Below, one piece after another: positions 25,567 to 36,082 of a stretch of 64,000 nucleotides of DNA (position 1 is the stretch's first letter; each line of letters starts with the position of its first letter). This stretch comes from Eucalyptus grandis (Eukaryota; Streptophyta; Magnoliopsida; Myrtales; Myrtaceae). The position numbers were made by a program, and so were the translations under genes. The stretch covers positions 52,647,716-52,711,715 of the forward strand of contig NC_052616.1 of NCBI RefSeq assembly GCF_016545825.1. Direction: 5' to 3'. The notes under the pieces were generated by a model. It had not been told where the DNA came from and did not search any database. It saw only the letters and a program-made list of their open reading frames with translations.

Positions 25567-26345
25567 ATGGCAGAAGATAAAATTAGAATCGATAAGTTCA
25601 ATGGAGAGGATTTCGGATGGTGGAAACTACAAATAGAGGATTATCTTTATCAAAAGATCTCTATGCACCACTTGAGGGTTGGAAACCCGAGATGGCAGAA
25701 GTGGATCCGACAGCGAAGCCGGATGGAAAATTCTTGATCGAAAGGCGTTAGGTGCGATCGTCTAGGGTTGACGAAAAGACAGGGTATCACATTGCGAAAG
25801 CAAAAACTGCAAAAGAAGCCATGGATATTCTAACGAATATTTTTGAGAAGCCATCCACATCAAATCGGTATTTTTGCTGAAGAAACGGTTAATATGAAGT
25901 TATCGATAGAGGTTACGTGGCGAGCATATTAATAGTTTCACGCAGGTCACGGGTCAATTGGAATCTGCAGGCATAAATTTAGATATGAAGCTTCAAGCTT
26001 TATTATTTTTATGTTCCCTTCCAGAAAACTACAATACCGCAATGCAGGGAATTTCGAGCACCATGAAGGATGATATAACTCTTGATGATGCTGTGAGTAG
26101 TATCATGGATGAAGAGATGCGAAGGAAAGTCTCAGGTGGAGATAATTTTTCTACATCTACATCTTCAACGGCACTTGCAGTGGAGAACCGTGGAAGAAGT
26201 AAAAGTAGAGGAAATTTCAGCGATCGTGGTAGATCACAATCAATGGGTAAGAGACAGGTTGCAAAAGATGAGTGTTGGTTTTGTCACAAAACCGGACACC
26301 GGAGGTTTCAGTGTGAAGCCTACAAAAGAAGCAGCAAGATGAGAA
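25567..26345 (+). pseudogene. Copia gag with zinc knuckle (frameshifted)
   Basis: Begins MAEDKIRIDKFNGEDFGWWK at ATG 25567 and is broken near 25690-25960 by frameshifts and a TGA. It resumes with LLFLCSLPENYNTAMQGI and the zinc knuckle CWFCHKTGHRRFQC (about 26274-26315). The order UBN2-type gag, basic Arg/Ser stretch, knuckle is standard for Tork-clade copia. Confidence 0.9.
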
Positions 26346-26358
26346 TCAAGGTGCTAAT

Positions 26359-26862
26359 GTGGTTAGCGATAAATCTTTGCTAGATAACTTGTGTTTGTCT
26401 GCAGGATTTGACTTGACAATAGATAAATGGTTTATTGATTCTGGCGCTTCTTTTCATTGCACCTTGCAAAGAGACATATTTGATGATTATGCTAGTGGAG
26501 ATTTTGGACAAGTGGTTGTGGGAAACGGCCACATGTGTCCAATTGTTGGGAAAAGAACCGTGACTGTGAGCATCTCAGGTGGAGGACGTCTAGTTTTGCG
26601 TGAAACTAGGCATATTCCAGAATTAAAGAAAAATCTGATTTCAACTAGTAAACTTGACCAAGAATGTTTGGTAATAACCTTTGGCTGCGGAGAGTGGAAG
26701 ATAACCTCAGGGGTAAGAGTAGTAGCAAAGGGAAAGCGTACGGGTACACTTTACCTTCTCCAAGGAGACAATATCAGTGATATGGTTGCAACTACAATGG
26801 CTACAGGTATATCTACTCTTTGGCATTATCGTTTAGGACATCTTTGTGAAAAAGGTGTAAAG
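26359..26862 (+). pseudogene. Copia protease and integrase N-terminal region
   Basis: WFIDSGASFHCT carries the aspartic protease active site DSG. LISTSKLDQE and the pre-integrase LWHYRLGHL follow, ending at a TAG at 26863. The zinc-binding cysteines FCESCIYGKHK continue beyond it around 26920. Confidence 0.9.
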
Positions 26863-27825
26863 TAGTTACACTCGAGAAAATTACTTCCGGGTTTACAAAA
26901 AGTTGAGTTAGATTTTTGTGAGAGTTGCATTTATGGAAAACATAAGGCTGTTAGTTTTCAATTGAATGGGCGACAAAATAAAGGCCGAAGCTAGAGTTGG
27001 TTCATACCGATGTATGGGGACCCGCTCAGAACTCTCTTATGGTGGTAAGAGATATTTTGTCACATTCATTGATGATGCAACAAGAAAGACTTGGGTCTAT
27101 ACTTTTAAAGAAAAATCAGAAGTATTCGGGATGTTCAGAATGTGGAAGACCATGGTAGAAAAGAAATAGGTTATCGATTAAAGCTTTGAAATCGATAATG
27201 GTGGTGAATACACAAGTAAAGAATTTGCAAATTATCCGAGCCGAGAAGCCATACACGAGCTAAAGACTGTTCCTAGAACTCCTCAAGAGAACGGTGTAGC
27301 TGAAAGAATGAACATGACTATTCTAGAACGTGCAAGATGCATGAGACTACACGCGAGTCTCCCACTACACTTATGGGCCGCTACAGTTGATGCAGCTATT
27401 TATCTTATCAACAGAAGTCCATCTAGTGCGTTGGATGGAGAAATACCACAAGAGCGGTGGTCAGGTAAAAAGATTAATTATTCACATCTAAAGGTGTTTG
27501 GTTGTATTGCATATGCTTTGATTGACAGGGAGGATAGAAAAAAGCTTGATGCTAAGTCCCAGAAGTGCGTCTTTATTGGATACGATGGCGACGAGTATGG
27601 CTATAGACTTTGGGATTATGAGAATAACAAAGTCATCCGCAGTCACAATGTGGTATTCCATGAAGAAAAGATGTACAAGAATCATCAGACAGAGACAGAG
27701 CATGAGAAGGTAGTACAACCAGAGTATGTTGAATTAGACACAATGCCCGTGAAGATGTTTCTAGTAGATCAAAGTTCACCTGAAAGAGAGGTTCAAGATG
27801 AGCCTATTATCGTGAAGAGGTAGTT
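26863..27825 (+). pseudogene. Copia integrase core (broken)
   Basis: GGKRYFVTFIDDATRKTWVY carries one catalytic aspartate. Then come a stop (27167), FEIDNGGEYTSKEF with the second aspartate, and TPQENGVAERMN with the glutamate region. The 27308-27823 frame continues as LPLHLWAATVDAAIYLINRSP and the KVFGCIAYALI C-terminal part. The D, D and E positions are all recognisable, but the frame is interrupted. Confidence 0.9.
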
Positions 27826-27838
27826 CAAGAAGAACGCA

Positions 27839-28620
27839 GTGATTCGGAGCAAACGAATGACCCCAAGTACTGTCTTGAGAAGGTCTACACGTGTGAGAAA
27901 GCCAAAGGTAATTTTTGATTCATCAGCTAATACTGTTCTGAGCCATGTCTTATATACAGATTCGGGGGAACCAGAGACTTACGATGAGGCAAAGGCAGAC
28001 ACGTCTCACTTGCAGTGGGAGTGTGCTATGAAAGACGAGATGAGCTCGTTATTTCAGAACAAGACTTAGGAGTTGACCAAGTTGCCTACAGGTAAAAAAG
28101 TTTTATTAAACAAATGGGTTTATAGGGTTAAGAATGAAGCAAATTGTAGTATTAGATACAAGGCGAGACTTGTAGTTAAGGGCTTTTCTCAAAAAGAAGG
28201 GATCGATTACTCCGAGATATTTTCACCTATAGTGAAAATGACATCAATTAGAGTTCTGCTAAGTATAGTTGCGGTGGAGGATCTTCATCTTGAGTTAGTT
28301 AGACGTAAAAACAACGTTTTTACATGGTGACTTAGATGAAGAATTATACATGGCACAACCTAAAGGTTTTGAAGTCAAAGGTAAGGAGCACATGGTATGT
28401 CGCTTGAAAAAAAGCTTGTATGGCTTGAAACAAGCTCCGCGGCAATGGTACTTAAAATTTGATGGTTTCATGCAAGAAAAGGATTTGCACACTTTGTGAG
28501 TCCGATCACCTTTGTGTTTATTTTCGCAAATATGATGATGGTGACATTGTGTATCTATCTTTATATGTGGATGACATGCTTGTGGCTAGTTCCAATATGA
28601 AGAGAATCGTAGAAGTGAAG
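27839..28620 (+). pseudogene. Copia reverse transcriptase (broken)
   Basis: Contains [74 protein letters not shown] and the catalytic LYVDDMLVA (about 28562-28590). Breaks are at a TAG near 28067, a frameshift near 28310-28330 and a TGA at about 28497. Confidence 0.93.
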
Positions 28621-29533
28621 AAGATGTTATCATCACAGTTTGCTATGAAAGACTTGGGAGAGGCCAAGAATATTTTAGGCATGAAAATCATCAGGGACAG
28701 GAAAAATAAGAAATTATGGTTGTCCCAGGAAGACTATGTGAACAAGGTGTTAAAGAGATTTAACATGGACAAGGCAAAACCGGTTGCAACTCCTCTAGCG
28801 AGTCACTTCAAACGTTCCAAGGATATGTGTCCAAACACTCAACCTTTGAAAGATGAGATGGCGGTAGTTCCATATGCATCAGCAGTGGGGAGTTTGATGT
28901 ATGCCATGGTGAGCACGAGACCAGACATTGCACAAGCAGTGGGAGTTGTGAGTCGATATATGCAGAACCCAGGTAGAGAGTATTGGAATGCAGTGAAATG
29001 GATATTGAGATATCTAGCAGGGACTTCCAATTACTCACTTTGTTATGGTGGTATATCTCTAGAGTTGCAGGGTTATGTAGATGCAGATCATTCAGGTGAT
29101 CGAGATAGTGGTAAGAGTACCACTGGATATGTCTTTACAGTTGCAGGTACAGCAATGAGTTGGGTATCTCAACTACAAAAGATAGTGGCTTTATCGACGA
29201 CAGAGGCAGAATATGTAGCGATTACAAAAGCCTCCAAGGAAATCATGTGGTTACAAGATTATATGGAGGAGTTACATCAAAAAAACAGCCGGTCGGTACC
29301 TTTGTGGAGTGATAGTCAAAGTGCAAGTGCACTTAGCAAAGAATGCAGCTTATCACTCAAGGACTAGACATATCAAGAAGCGTTATCACTTTATCAAGTC
29401 AGCATTGAAAGATAATGAATTAAAGCTACACAAGATTGATGGCTCGAAGACTCCAGCCGACATGATGACCAAGGTAGTAGACAGAGAGAAGCATATTTTC
29501 TGTACTACTACCATTGGTATTACTCCATGTTGA
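28590..29533 (+). pseudogene. Copia connection and RNase H region
   Basis: Long open frame: AMKDLGEAKNILGMKI, VGSLMYAMVSTRPDIAQAVG, then RNase H motifs GYVDADHSGDRDSGKSTTGY, ALSTTEAEYVA and LWSDSQSASALSK. A frameshift at about 29340 moves the C-terminus (KNAAYHSRTRHIKKRYHFI, DGSKTPADMMTK) to the next frame, ending at 29531. Confidence 0.93.
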
Positions 29534-29628
29534 TTGATGAGGAGTATCGCAGAGGCACAAGTTTTTCAACTACTATTTTTTGAAGAAGATGGATGCAAAG
29601 TTGCTTGGTACTTGGGTATATTTGTCTT

Positions 29629-29640
29629 CAAGTGGAAGAT
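29629..29640 (+). promoter_or_regulatory. Copia polypurine tract
   Basis: The purine-rich aagtggaagat directly precedes the 3' LTR. Confidence 0.75.
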
Positions 29641-30297
29641 TGTTATTGATAAAGCCAAATATTTGTTTTTAGGGGCTTTTTTGTCTTTTCTATTAGATTT
29701 CCTTTTAGGTTAAAAGTGGTACCTATATATTAGCGATGGCAAAACCCTAGCCGTCAAGACGCTGAAAAAGGAAAATAGAGAGGCAAGAAAAAGAGAGAAG
29801 AAAAAAGTGATTTTTTTCTTGATGAGAGTTCTCAATCTCTTCGTGCCCTGATCTTGAGAGAAGATCGTCGTTGTATTCCAACTTTTTCCGAAGTCTAGTG
29901 GATTTTTTATTTTTATTTTTTTGGTGACCCAGGGAACCTCCGTGCGCCGCTTCACGGTGGAGAGTAAACCCTGGGATGGGTAGGGCCCCCACCGCTGGCC
30001 CATCCACAGGTAAGACGCGCGTTGAGCATTGAAGCACTGCGTCCACGAAGTCTCGAACTCTTCCCCTTGGCGTGGAGGGTACCAAGCCTTAACCGCGCGG
30101 CCACCGCGAGCGGTGGTAAAAGAAGTCTAGTGGATTCGCAGAGTGCCTCTGCGCAAGACGTAGCCCAAGTTTGGGTGAACTTCGATAACAAATTTTCTAG
30201 CGTGTTCATCCGATTCCGCTCTTTTATTACTATATTCTGTCCTGGTGAATTGTTTGCGAGCGTTATTTTTCTGGAATCAATGTGCGATTTCGTAACA
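29641..30297 (+). repeat. 3' LTR of the copia element, with SINE inside
   Basis: It is 230 bp longer than the 5' LTR because of one insertion at 29905-30121. The rest is nearly identical to 25064-25490. Confidence 0.95.
29905..30121 (-). mobile_element. tRNA-derived SINE
   Basis: A 217-bp insert flanked by perfect 15-bp direct repeats gaagtctagtggatt (29890-29904 and 30122-30136). On the minus strand it opens with a pol III A-box-like TGGCCGCGCGGTTAAGG and carries a B-box-like GTTCGAGAC about 45 bp later. It ends in an A/T-rich tail next to the left repeat. This is the layout of a tRNA-derived SINE moved by LINE machinery. Exact tail length is uncertain. Confidence 0.9.
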
Positions 30298-30302
30298 CTC
30301 TA

Positions 30303-30929
30303 TACTCATCCCTAGTCACACAAGTACGAGTTTTGGATAGGGTAAATGTGTCACCATGGGAATAATTTTGAGCTTTCCATGACTTTTTTCTTAAGGAATT
30401 TCTCATTTAACTCTCAAGAAAATGCCAAACATTTAATCATAGTAGTGTCATGATTCACGAGCAAATTTCTCCGATCATAGATAGAGAAATTGTCAAACAT
30501 TTGAATGGGATCCCCCTCCATTGCTTCCATTTCTCGTGAGAAAATTTCTTTTGATATAGATGGAGAAAATTTTTCAACCACGAGTACACGCAACATCCAA
30601 TATTTTGCAATTTTAATTATATGTTTCATCTTTCCCGAATGGGGTCAGCATTTGTCTTATTTTAAAGAAGCAAACAGCGAGGGGAAAAAGGAAAATTAGA
30701 TATTTGTTCATTTCAGTTGAAAAACCAAGACAAAAACTGCATTTTTCCCCACAAAAAAAAAAAAAGGCTAAAAGTAGCATCAATTTATCAAATAAGAGCT
30801 TAAAGTGGATCTTATTTTAAATAAGAGTTTAAAGTGTTTTCATTTTCTGAAATAAGGACATGACATAAACCTTTTTTTTTTTCTAATAATGGTCTAAGAT
30901 GGCCATATCAATCTAAGCAAAATGCTTGA
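30303..30929. other. Intergenic, no gene recognised
   Basis: AT-rich with homopolymer runs; nothing recognised. Confidence 0.4.
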
Positions 30930-32855
30930 CCTCACAGTTGATTAGGATTATTTCATTCTTTACTTTTTTATTTATTTATTTTCTTTCCTTTCCTTTGTCC
31001 TTTTTTTCTGAATTTTTCATAAAAAAGAAAAAAGTAAAAATTTAACAAATAAAAAGAAGGTAAAACTTTAACAAAGAAAAAGAAAAAGAAAAAAATACAA
31101 GCACAAGGGCTAGCCCCAGTCCTCCTACCTGTGGCCGTCGCCCTATCACTGGGTCAAGGCATTGGCGCCGACAAGTTTGCTAGTACCTCGGTGAGGCCCA
31201 GTGACCTTCATCAAAACTAAATAGAGCTGTAACCCTCTCCCAGATCTGGGCACTCACATGAAAATGATGAAGCAAGCATTCGACCAATCTCGTGATGGGA
31301 ATCATCTTCTTCGTCTTCAGGTTCTTAGGAGGTTTCAGATTTCATTGCTGACCATGACCTTGTAGTTGTTCTGCAACATGGAGTTCTTGCAATGAGCGAT
31401 CACACCTTGAATCGTAATGTACAACTCCGTTGACAAGGCATCCAAATTGCAACCTCCTCTCGTCCAGACCCCTCCTCCTCTTCCGTCACCGAACCCGCTC
31501 TAGCAGAGGGTCACAACCCTCTCTTGGTTCCTCCAGAGGGGCCGATGACCCCCCTAGCCATAGTCAACACCTTGTCCTGGCAAGGGGCGGTGACCATAGG
31601 TGGGCCTGGGCTTTTTCATTTTTTGTGTTTTATTTTTTTTAGTTTTAATTTTTTTTTCTTTTTTGAATATGTCTTTTGTATGAAAAGAAAAAAAATAAAG
31701 GAAAGAAGAAATAGAAAATGAAAGAAAATAATAAAAAAAAAATGCCCTTGACGAGTCAATGAAGTCAAGCTCTTCCTTTGAGACTAATATGGCTAGTTCA
31801 AGTTATTATCCTAAAACAAAACACACTTCAAATACTTATTTGAAAAATGATAATACTTCAAATTCTTATTTAAAACAAGATCAATTGTAATCCTTATTTA
31901 AGAAAATGACAATACTTTATGTTCTTATTTGGAATTTTTCCCAAAACCGCAACTACACTAGAATATGACATTGCCTTGCTAATAAATAACCAAGCAAATG
32001 CCGATAAGACTCATTGTAAGTATATTGAATAAGTACGCAAAGAATAGAAATCCTAAAAGAGAACAACATGACAATTGTGTTAGATACTTAATTGAATGCG
32101 TGGTCTCATGATCGTGTAGTTTAATGATTTCAAATAGATTTTAACATTAACCTAGCATTATTCAATCCACCGTGGTATAAGTTAACAATGCCTCTTCTCG
32201 TATTATGTCTATGCGCTCATTTTATTACAAGACTGAATATAGGAATAAAAAAAGGAAACAAAAAGCAACAAATTGGACGGCTCCCAGACCGCAACCACGG
32301 CCAAATAAGCTGGACCACACTTTATGAGAGAGACTCTTAAAATCTTCGAAAGGTAGCAAACATATGTGTCCGATTTTGTGTTGACGTGCACAAAGGACAG
32401 CAACGTGGGAGCGTCCCATCACTTAGAAAATATCCCGGATTGCGTGGATCAGAACATCTTCTTAAGCTAGTGGCGTGAGCTAGCCATCGTTCCCGCGCTA
32501 AACTTTAAGCATGATGACCATGCACATGTTTGATCGGCCGTGTTTTCAGTCAATTATTGTGCCAATTGACGGGTAAAGATATAGACATGATCTACATTAA
32601 TATTTAGTTAATTTTGCATGTAAATTCTGTTCATAATTTGTGACTCACCAATCATAGACATAATCGGAAGCATGTGAATTATGTTCATAACTTGTGACTC
32701 ACCAATCATAGACATAATTGGAAGAATTTTCCACTGGCCAAAGATGTAGGAAAATTGATGGCGAAATTTCAAAATGAGCGATAGAAAATGGTGATACATC
32801 GTCCAAAAGGCGGTGGATTTGGTAGAGTAACTTGACATCATCTTGGTTGACATTA

Positions 32856-33443
32856 GGTGTAAAGGGTTTAAGGTTTTGTACAAATTCCACGTGAAATTTG
32901 GAACCGAACATGTTACTTATTTTTGGAACTTGGAACCTACCCTACATATCTTAGAACCTAAAACCCACTCTGTCACAGGTTCTAGAGTTAGTTCTAAGTT
33001 CAATTTAGATTACACCTATATTATTAATTGAATGATTACGGTGAATTAAAATATTTTATAACAATCACTTACTACTATAATTCACTAATCATAAAGACAT
33101 ATAGAAAATATGAACATTAATAAAGTAAAAGTCTCAATTTTAAAATGGAAGCTCAAACTAGTATTTCTAAATTATACACTTATCATCAAATGGCATGGAA
33201 TATTGCAAGATGCATGAAAACATGAACCAAGAAAACATTAGAACTTGTTCCATGTTCTAAATTACAAGTTCTAGGTTCTAAGTTTCTCCAACTAAGAACT
33301 CAAAACCTACCTATCAAAATAGGTTCCTTATTTTTTGGAACCTCAAACCTATCATGTATACCTTGGAACCTAAATCTGGAACCTATAGGTTCTTGTTGGT
33401 CCAATTCTCATATTCCATATTTTACCCTAGAATCACGCTTACC
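32856..33443. repeat. Insertion specific to duplication copy II
   Basis: In copy I, 'ttggttgacatt' (about 2440) runs directly into 'gtcatctcgattgaac'. In copy II about 590 bp intervene, rich in inverted and direct copies of ggaacctaaa and ggttctaag words. The class is unknown; no clear terminal repeats were seen. Confidence 0.6.
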
Positions 33444-33444
33444 C

Positions 33445-33760
33445 TTAGTTCATCTCAATTAAACATTTACAATCCTTAAGTCAAAAAAAAAAAAAAATCA
33501 GCTTATATTCTTCTCCATTTTCATCCTTGACAAAAAAAAAAATGGAAAATGAGGGGCTTCCTTTTAACTTGTCAAAACAAAAAGGAAATTGTCTTCTGTT
33601 GTCGTGTATCAACGCCAACATTGTGTTTCGCAATTGCAATCAACTTGAAACACATGGGAAATAGACCTGCAGGCACCTGGTGGAGGAAAAAACTCTTCTT
33701 CAAACAGAACTAGCTTTGACACCGAGGTGAAATAGCCAAGATAGAATTGAGTAAGTTTTA
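33445..33760 (-). pseudogene. Terpene synthase relic (intron 2 and exon 2 edge)
   Basis: Strong similarity to 39215-39450: 'ctcaattaaacattt.caat', 'atcagcttatat', 'tccattttcatcctt', 'cgacttgaaac' and the donor-side 'acctgcaggcac' (33667 and 39440) occur in the same order. The relic keeps the exon 2 donor position but not a terpene synthase reading frame. Confidence 0.65.
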
Positions 33761-34765
33761 TATAAGAGATAGTTGTAGATTGTACAGGTGGTTAATGATA
33801 AAGCCAAATTTGTAGATTGCACAAGTGGTTATCCAAGGTAAGAAAACCTTATCTCTGTCCAATTCTTATTTATAGTACCAATTATAGTTACCATGAGACA
33901 GTTCTCTAAATTGGAAAATACTTACTCCCATGTGATTTAAAGGTGCCTTGATCACAAGTTCCTATCCCCTAATCACTCATCGATCTAAGGAAATTCAGGT
34001 TCGTTTTGGCATATGTTCAACATGTGCACCGGGCATTTAATAATTCCAATTGTATTCCAAGTTGCATAAGATCATGCAATCTTGATGTGTTCACTCAGAA
34101 TTAAACGATAGTTATAGCTAAAACAAAACATCTCAATCACAAAAGTAAAACTCTTATGGTAACCCTCTAACCAAAGAGTCGCCGACACTAGCCATTCCTT
34201 CTCACTTTAAAAAAAAAAATTATAAAAAAGTGTATCAATTACAATCATTTAAGCATAGATGTGATTAATTAAAGATTTGATGGATCTTCAAGTGTCTCTA
34301 AATATATATAATTTAAGAAGCTGTGATTTGAAATTGAAAACAATTTAATTGTAGTCGTGAAAAGCTATAACTACTTTTAGCAAGTTCAAACAAGAGGAGG
34401 CTGTCCTATGTTCACGCCATTCCAAGCTGGACCATTCCAAGCTGGACCCACCTTTTGCCGACCCTAAATTCCTAGTATCAATTGAAAATGTGTACTTTTA
34501 TTAAATGTGGATAACGTTTTCTTTGTCCTTTGGTTCTTACGATATGTGGACACCGTTCAAGTTCTGTCGCAAAGTCCTTGGGCCATCTCTCTCCCGCTGT
34601 CATCACGCGATGTGAATGTGGATTAAATGACATGAAAAGCAGACCCAACGGATATGAAATGGTTTTAAAAACAGAAGCGACCCTGCTAGACGTTTCACAT
34701 GTTTGTTAAATACGTAATATTCAGTCTTGTTGTATAAAGTAAAACTGTGGCCGTCCCAGATGCTT

Positions 34766-36082
34766 AGGGCACGTTTGGTAATGATTATGTTCCCGAGAAT
34801 AGATTCCGATCATAAATTATTATTTTCATAAATTATTATTATTTTAACAATTTCTGAAAGATTTTAAATTTTTTGATAACTGTCCAAAAAAATTTATTCT
34901 GAAATAAAATTGCATTTGACGCTTGTCTTTATTGATTCTATTTCAAATCAATTTTATTTTCATTTTTAAATATTTTTCTTTTTCCTTTTTTTCCTTTTTT
35001 TTTATTTTATTTTCTTTTTTTTTTTTTCATTTATCTCTCTTGTTCTTCTTCTTCCAGGCCGGTGGTGGTCTCATATACCATTCATTTTTTAAAAAGCATA
35101 GTTGTAATTAGGGGTGAGCGAAAAAAAAAAAAACCATTTGAACCCAAAACCGTCTAGATAGCGTTTTGAAAGGGATAAGAGTAGTTTTGTCTCGTAATAA
35201 TTAAAACAAAGGCCAAAGAAGGAAAAAATTGTAAGAAATAACCTTAAAGCGAGAGTGAAATTTGTAATAGATAGTGTAGTCGATTCAATGTGGTTTTGCC
35301 AAAAAAAAAAAAAAATTCAATGTGGTGAGGGTGTCAAGAGCTAATAAGAGAATGAAAATAGCATTAGCAAAAAAAGAAAGATTATTTTTTAGTATTGAAT
35401 TCACAAGGTGTCATAGATTCTTGTGATTAGTGTACTGAAAATCTTAAACTTGTCACAAATATAAAATTGAGTCCAAAATTTTTCAAAAACCACAATCAAA
35501 TTCTAAAATTTATCATAAAAATGCAATTGAATCCTAAAACTTTTAAAAAATTCAATCAAAATCCTAAAACTTTCTTAAAACTTCTGTACTTTTTGAAAGT
35601 TTTAAGATTCAATTACACTTTCTTAATAAGTTTTGGGATTTAATTGTACCTATTAAAAGTTTTATTACTTAGTTACACTTTCATAACAAGTTTTGGGAAT
35701 TTTATTGTACTTATGCCTAGATATTTTGATGTTATTACTTTAAATAGTTTACATGAACACATGCTACACTACTTTTCAAATTTTAGGATCTTCTACATAT
35801 TATGATGTTTTGCACTTATAAAACAAAATCATTTGTCGATCTAATATGTCTGAAATAGTATTAAATTTTTCGACACGTTAAATTCACGTATCTTTTTTCA
35901 TTTGGTTATGCAAACAAATATTGTTGCCACTTATCGGGGGAAAACACTAAAAATAATGTCTATCTAGAACACAAGACAACTTGGAAAAAGGAAGGCAACT
36001 TTGATGCAAGTGAAGGTGAACTATAGTACAGTAGATGGAAGTGTTTCGACAAGCATGAAAGAAGAAAACATGAAAAATGATG
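34766..36082. other. AT-rich intergenic sequence 3' of the terpene synthase
   Basis: Homopolymer-rich. The 35440-35720 part has short repeats of 'aaaacttttaaaaa' and 'ttttgggatttaattgtac' words. It must include the terpene synthase 3' untranslated region next to 36083. No coding signal was seen. Confidence 0.45.

Larger units (their letters stand above)
25064..30297 (+). mobile_element. Ty1/copia retrotransposon (Tork/Tnt1-like), decayed
   Basis: Direct LTRs (25064-25490 and 29641-30297) begin TGTTAT and end TTTCGTAACA, with a perfect 5-bp duplication CTCTA (25059-25063 and 30298-30302). A Met-tRNA primer-binding site follows the 5' LTR and a purine-rich tract precedes the 3' LTR. Gag, protease, integrase, reverse transcriptase and RNase H are in copia order on the plus strand. 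Several frameshifts and stops interrupt the single polyprotein, so it cannot move on its own. The close match of the two LTRs apart from a SINE insertion points to a fairly young insertion. Confidence 0.96.
30930..34765. repeat. Segmental duplication, copy II
   Basis: Uninterrupted counterpart of 590-2853 plus 11033-11980. It lacks the Mutator-like element but contains an extra stretch of about 590 bp (32856-33443) absent from copy I. No intact gene. Confidence 0.8.
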
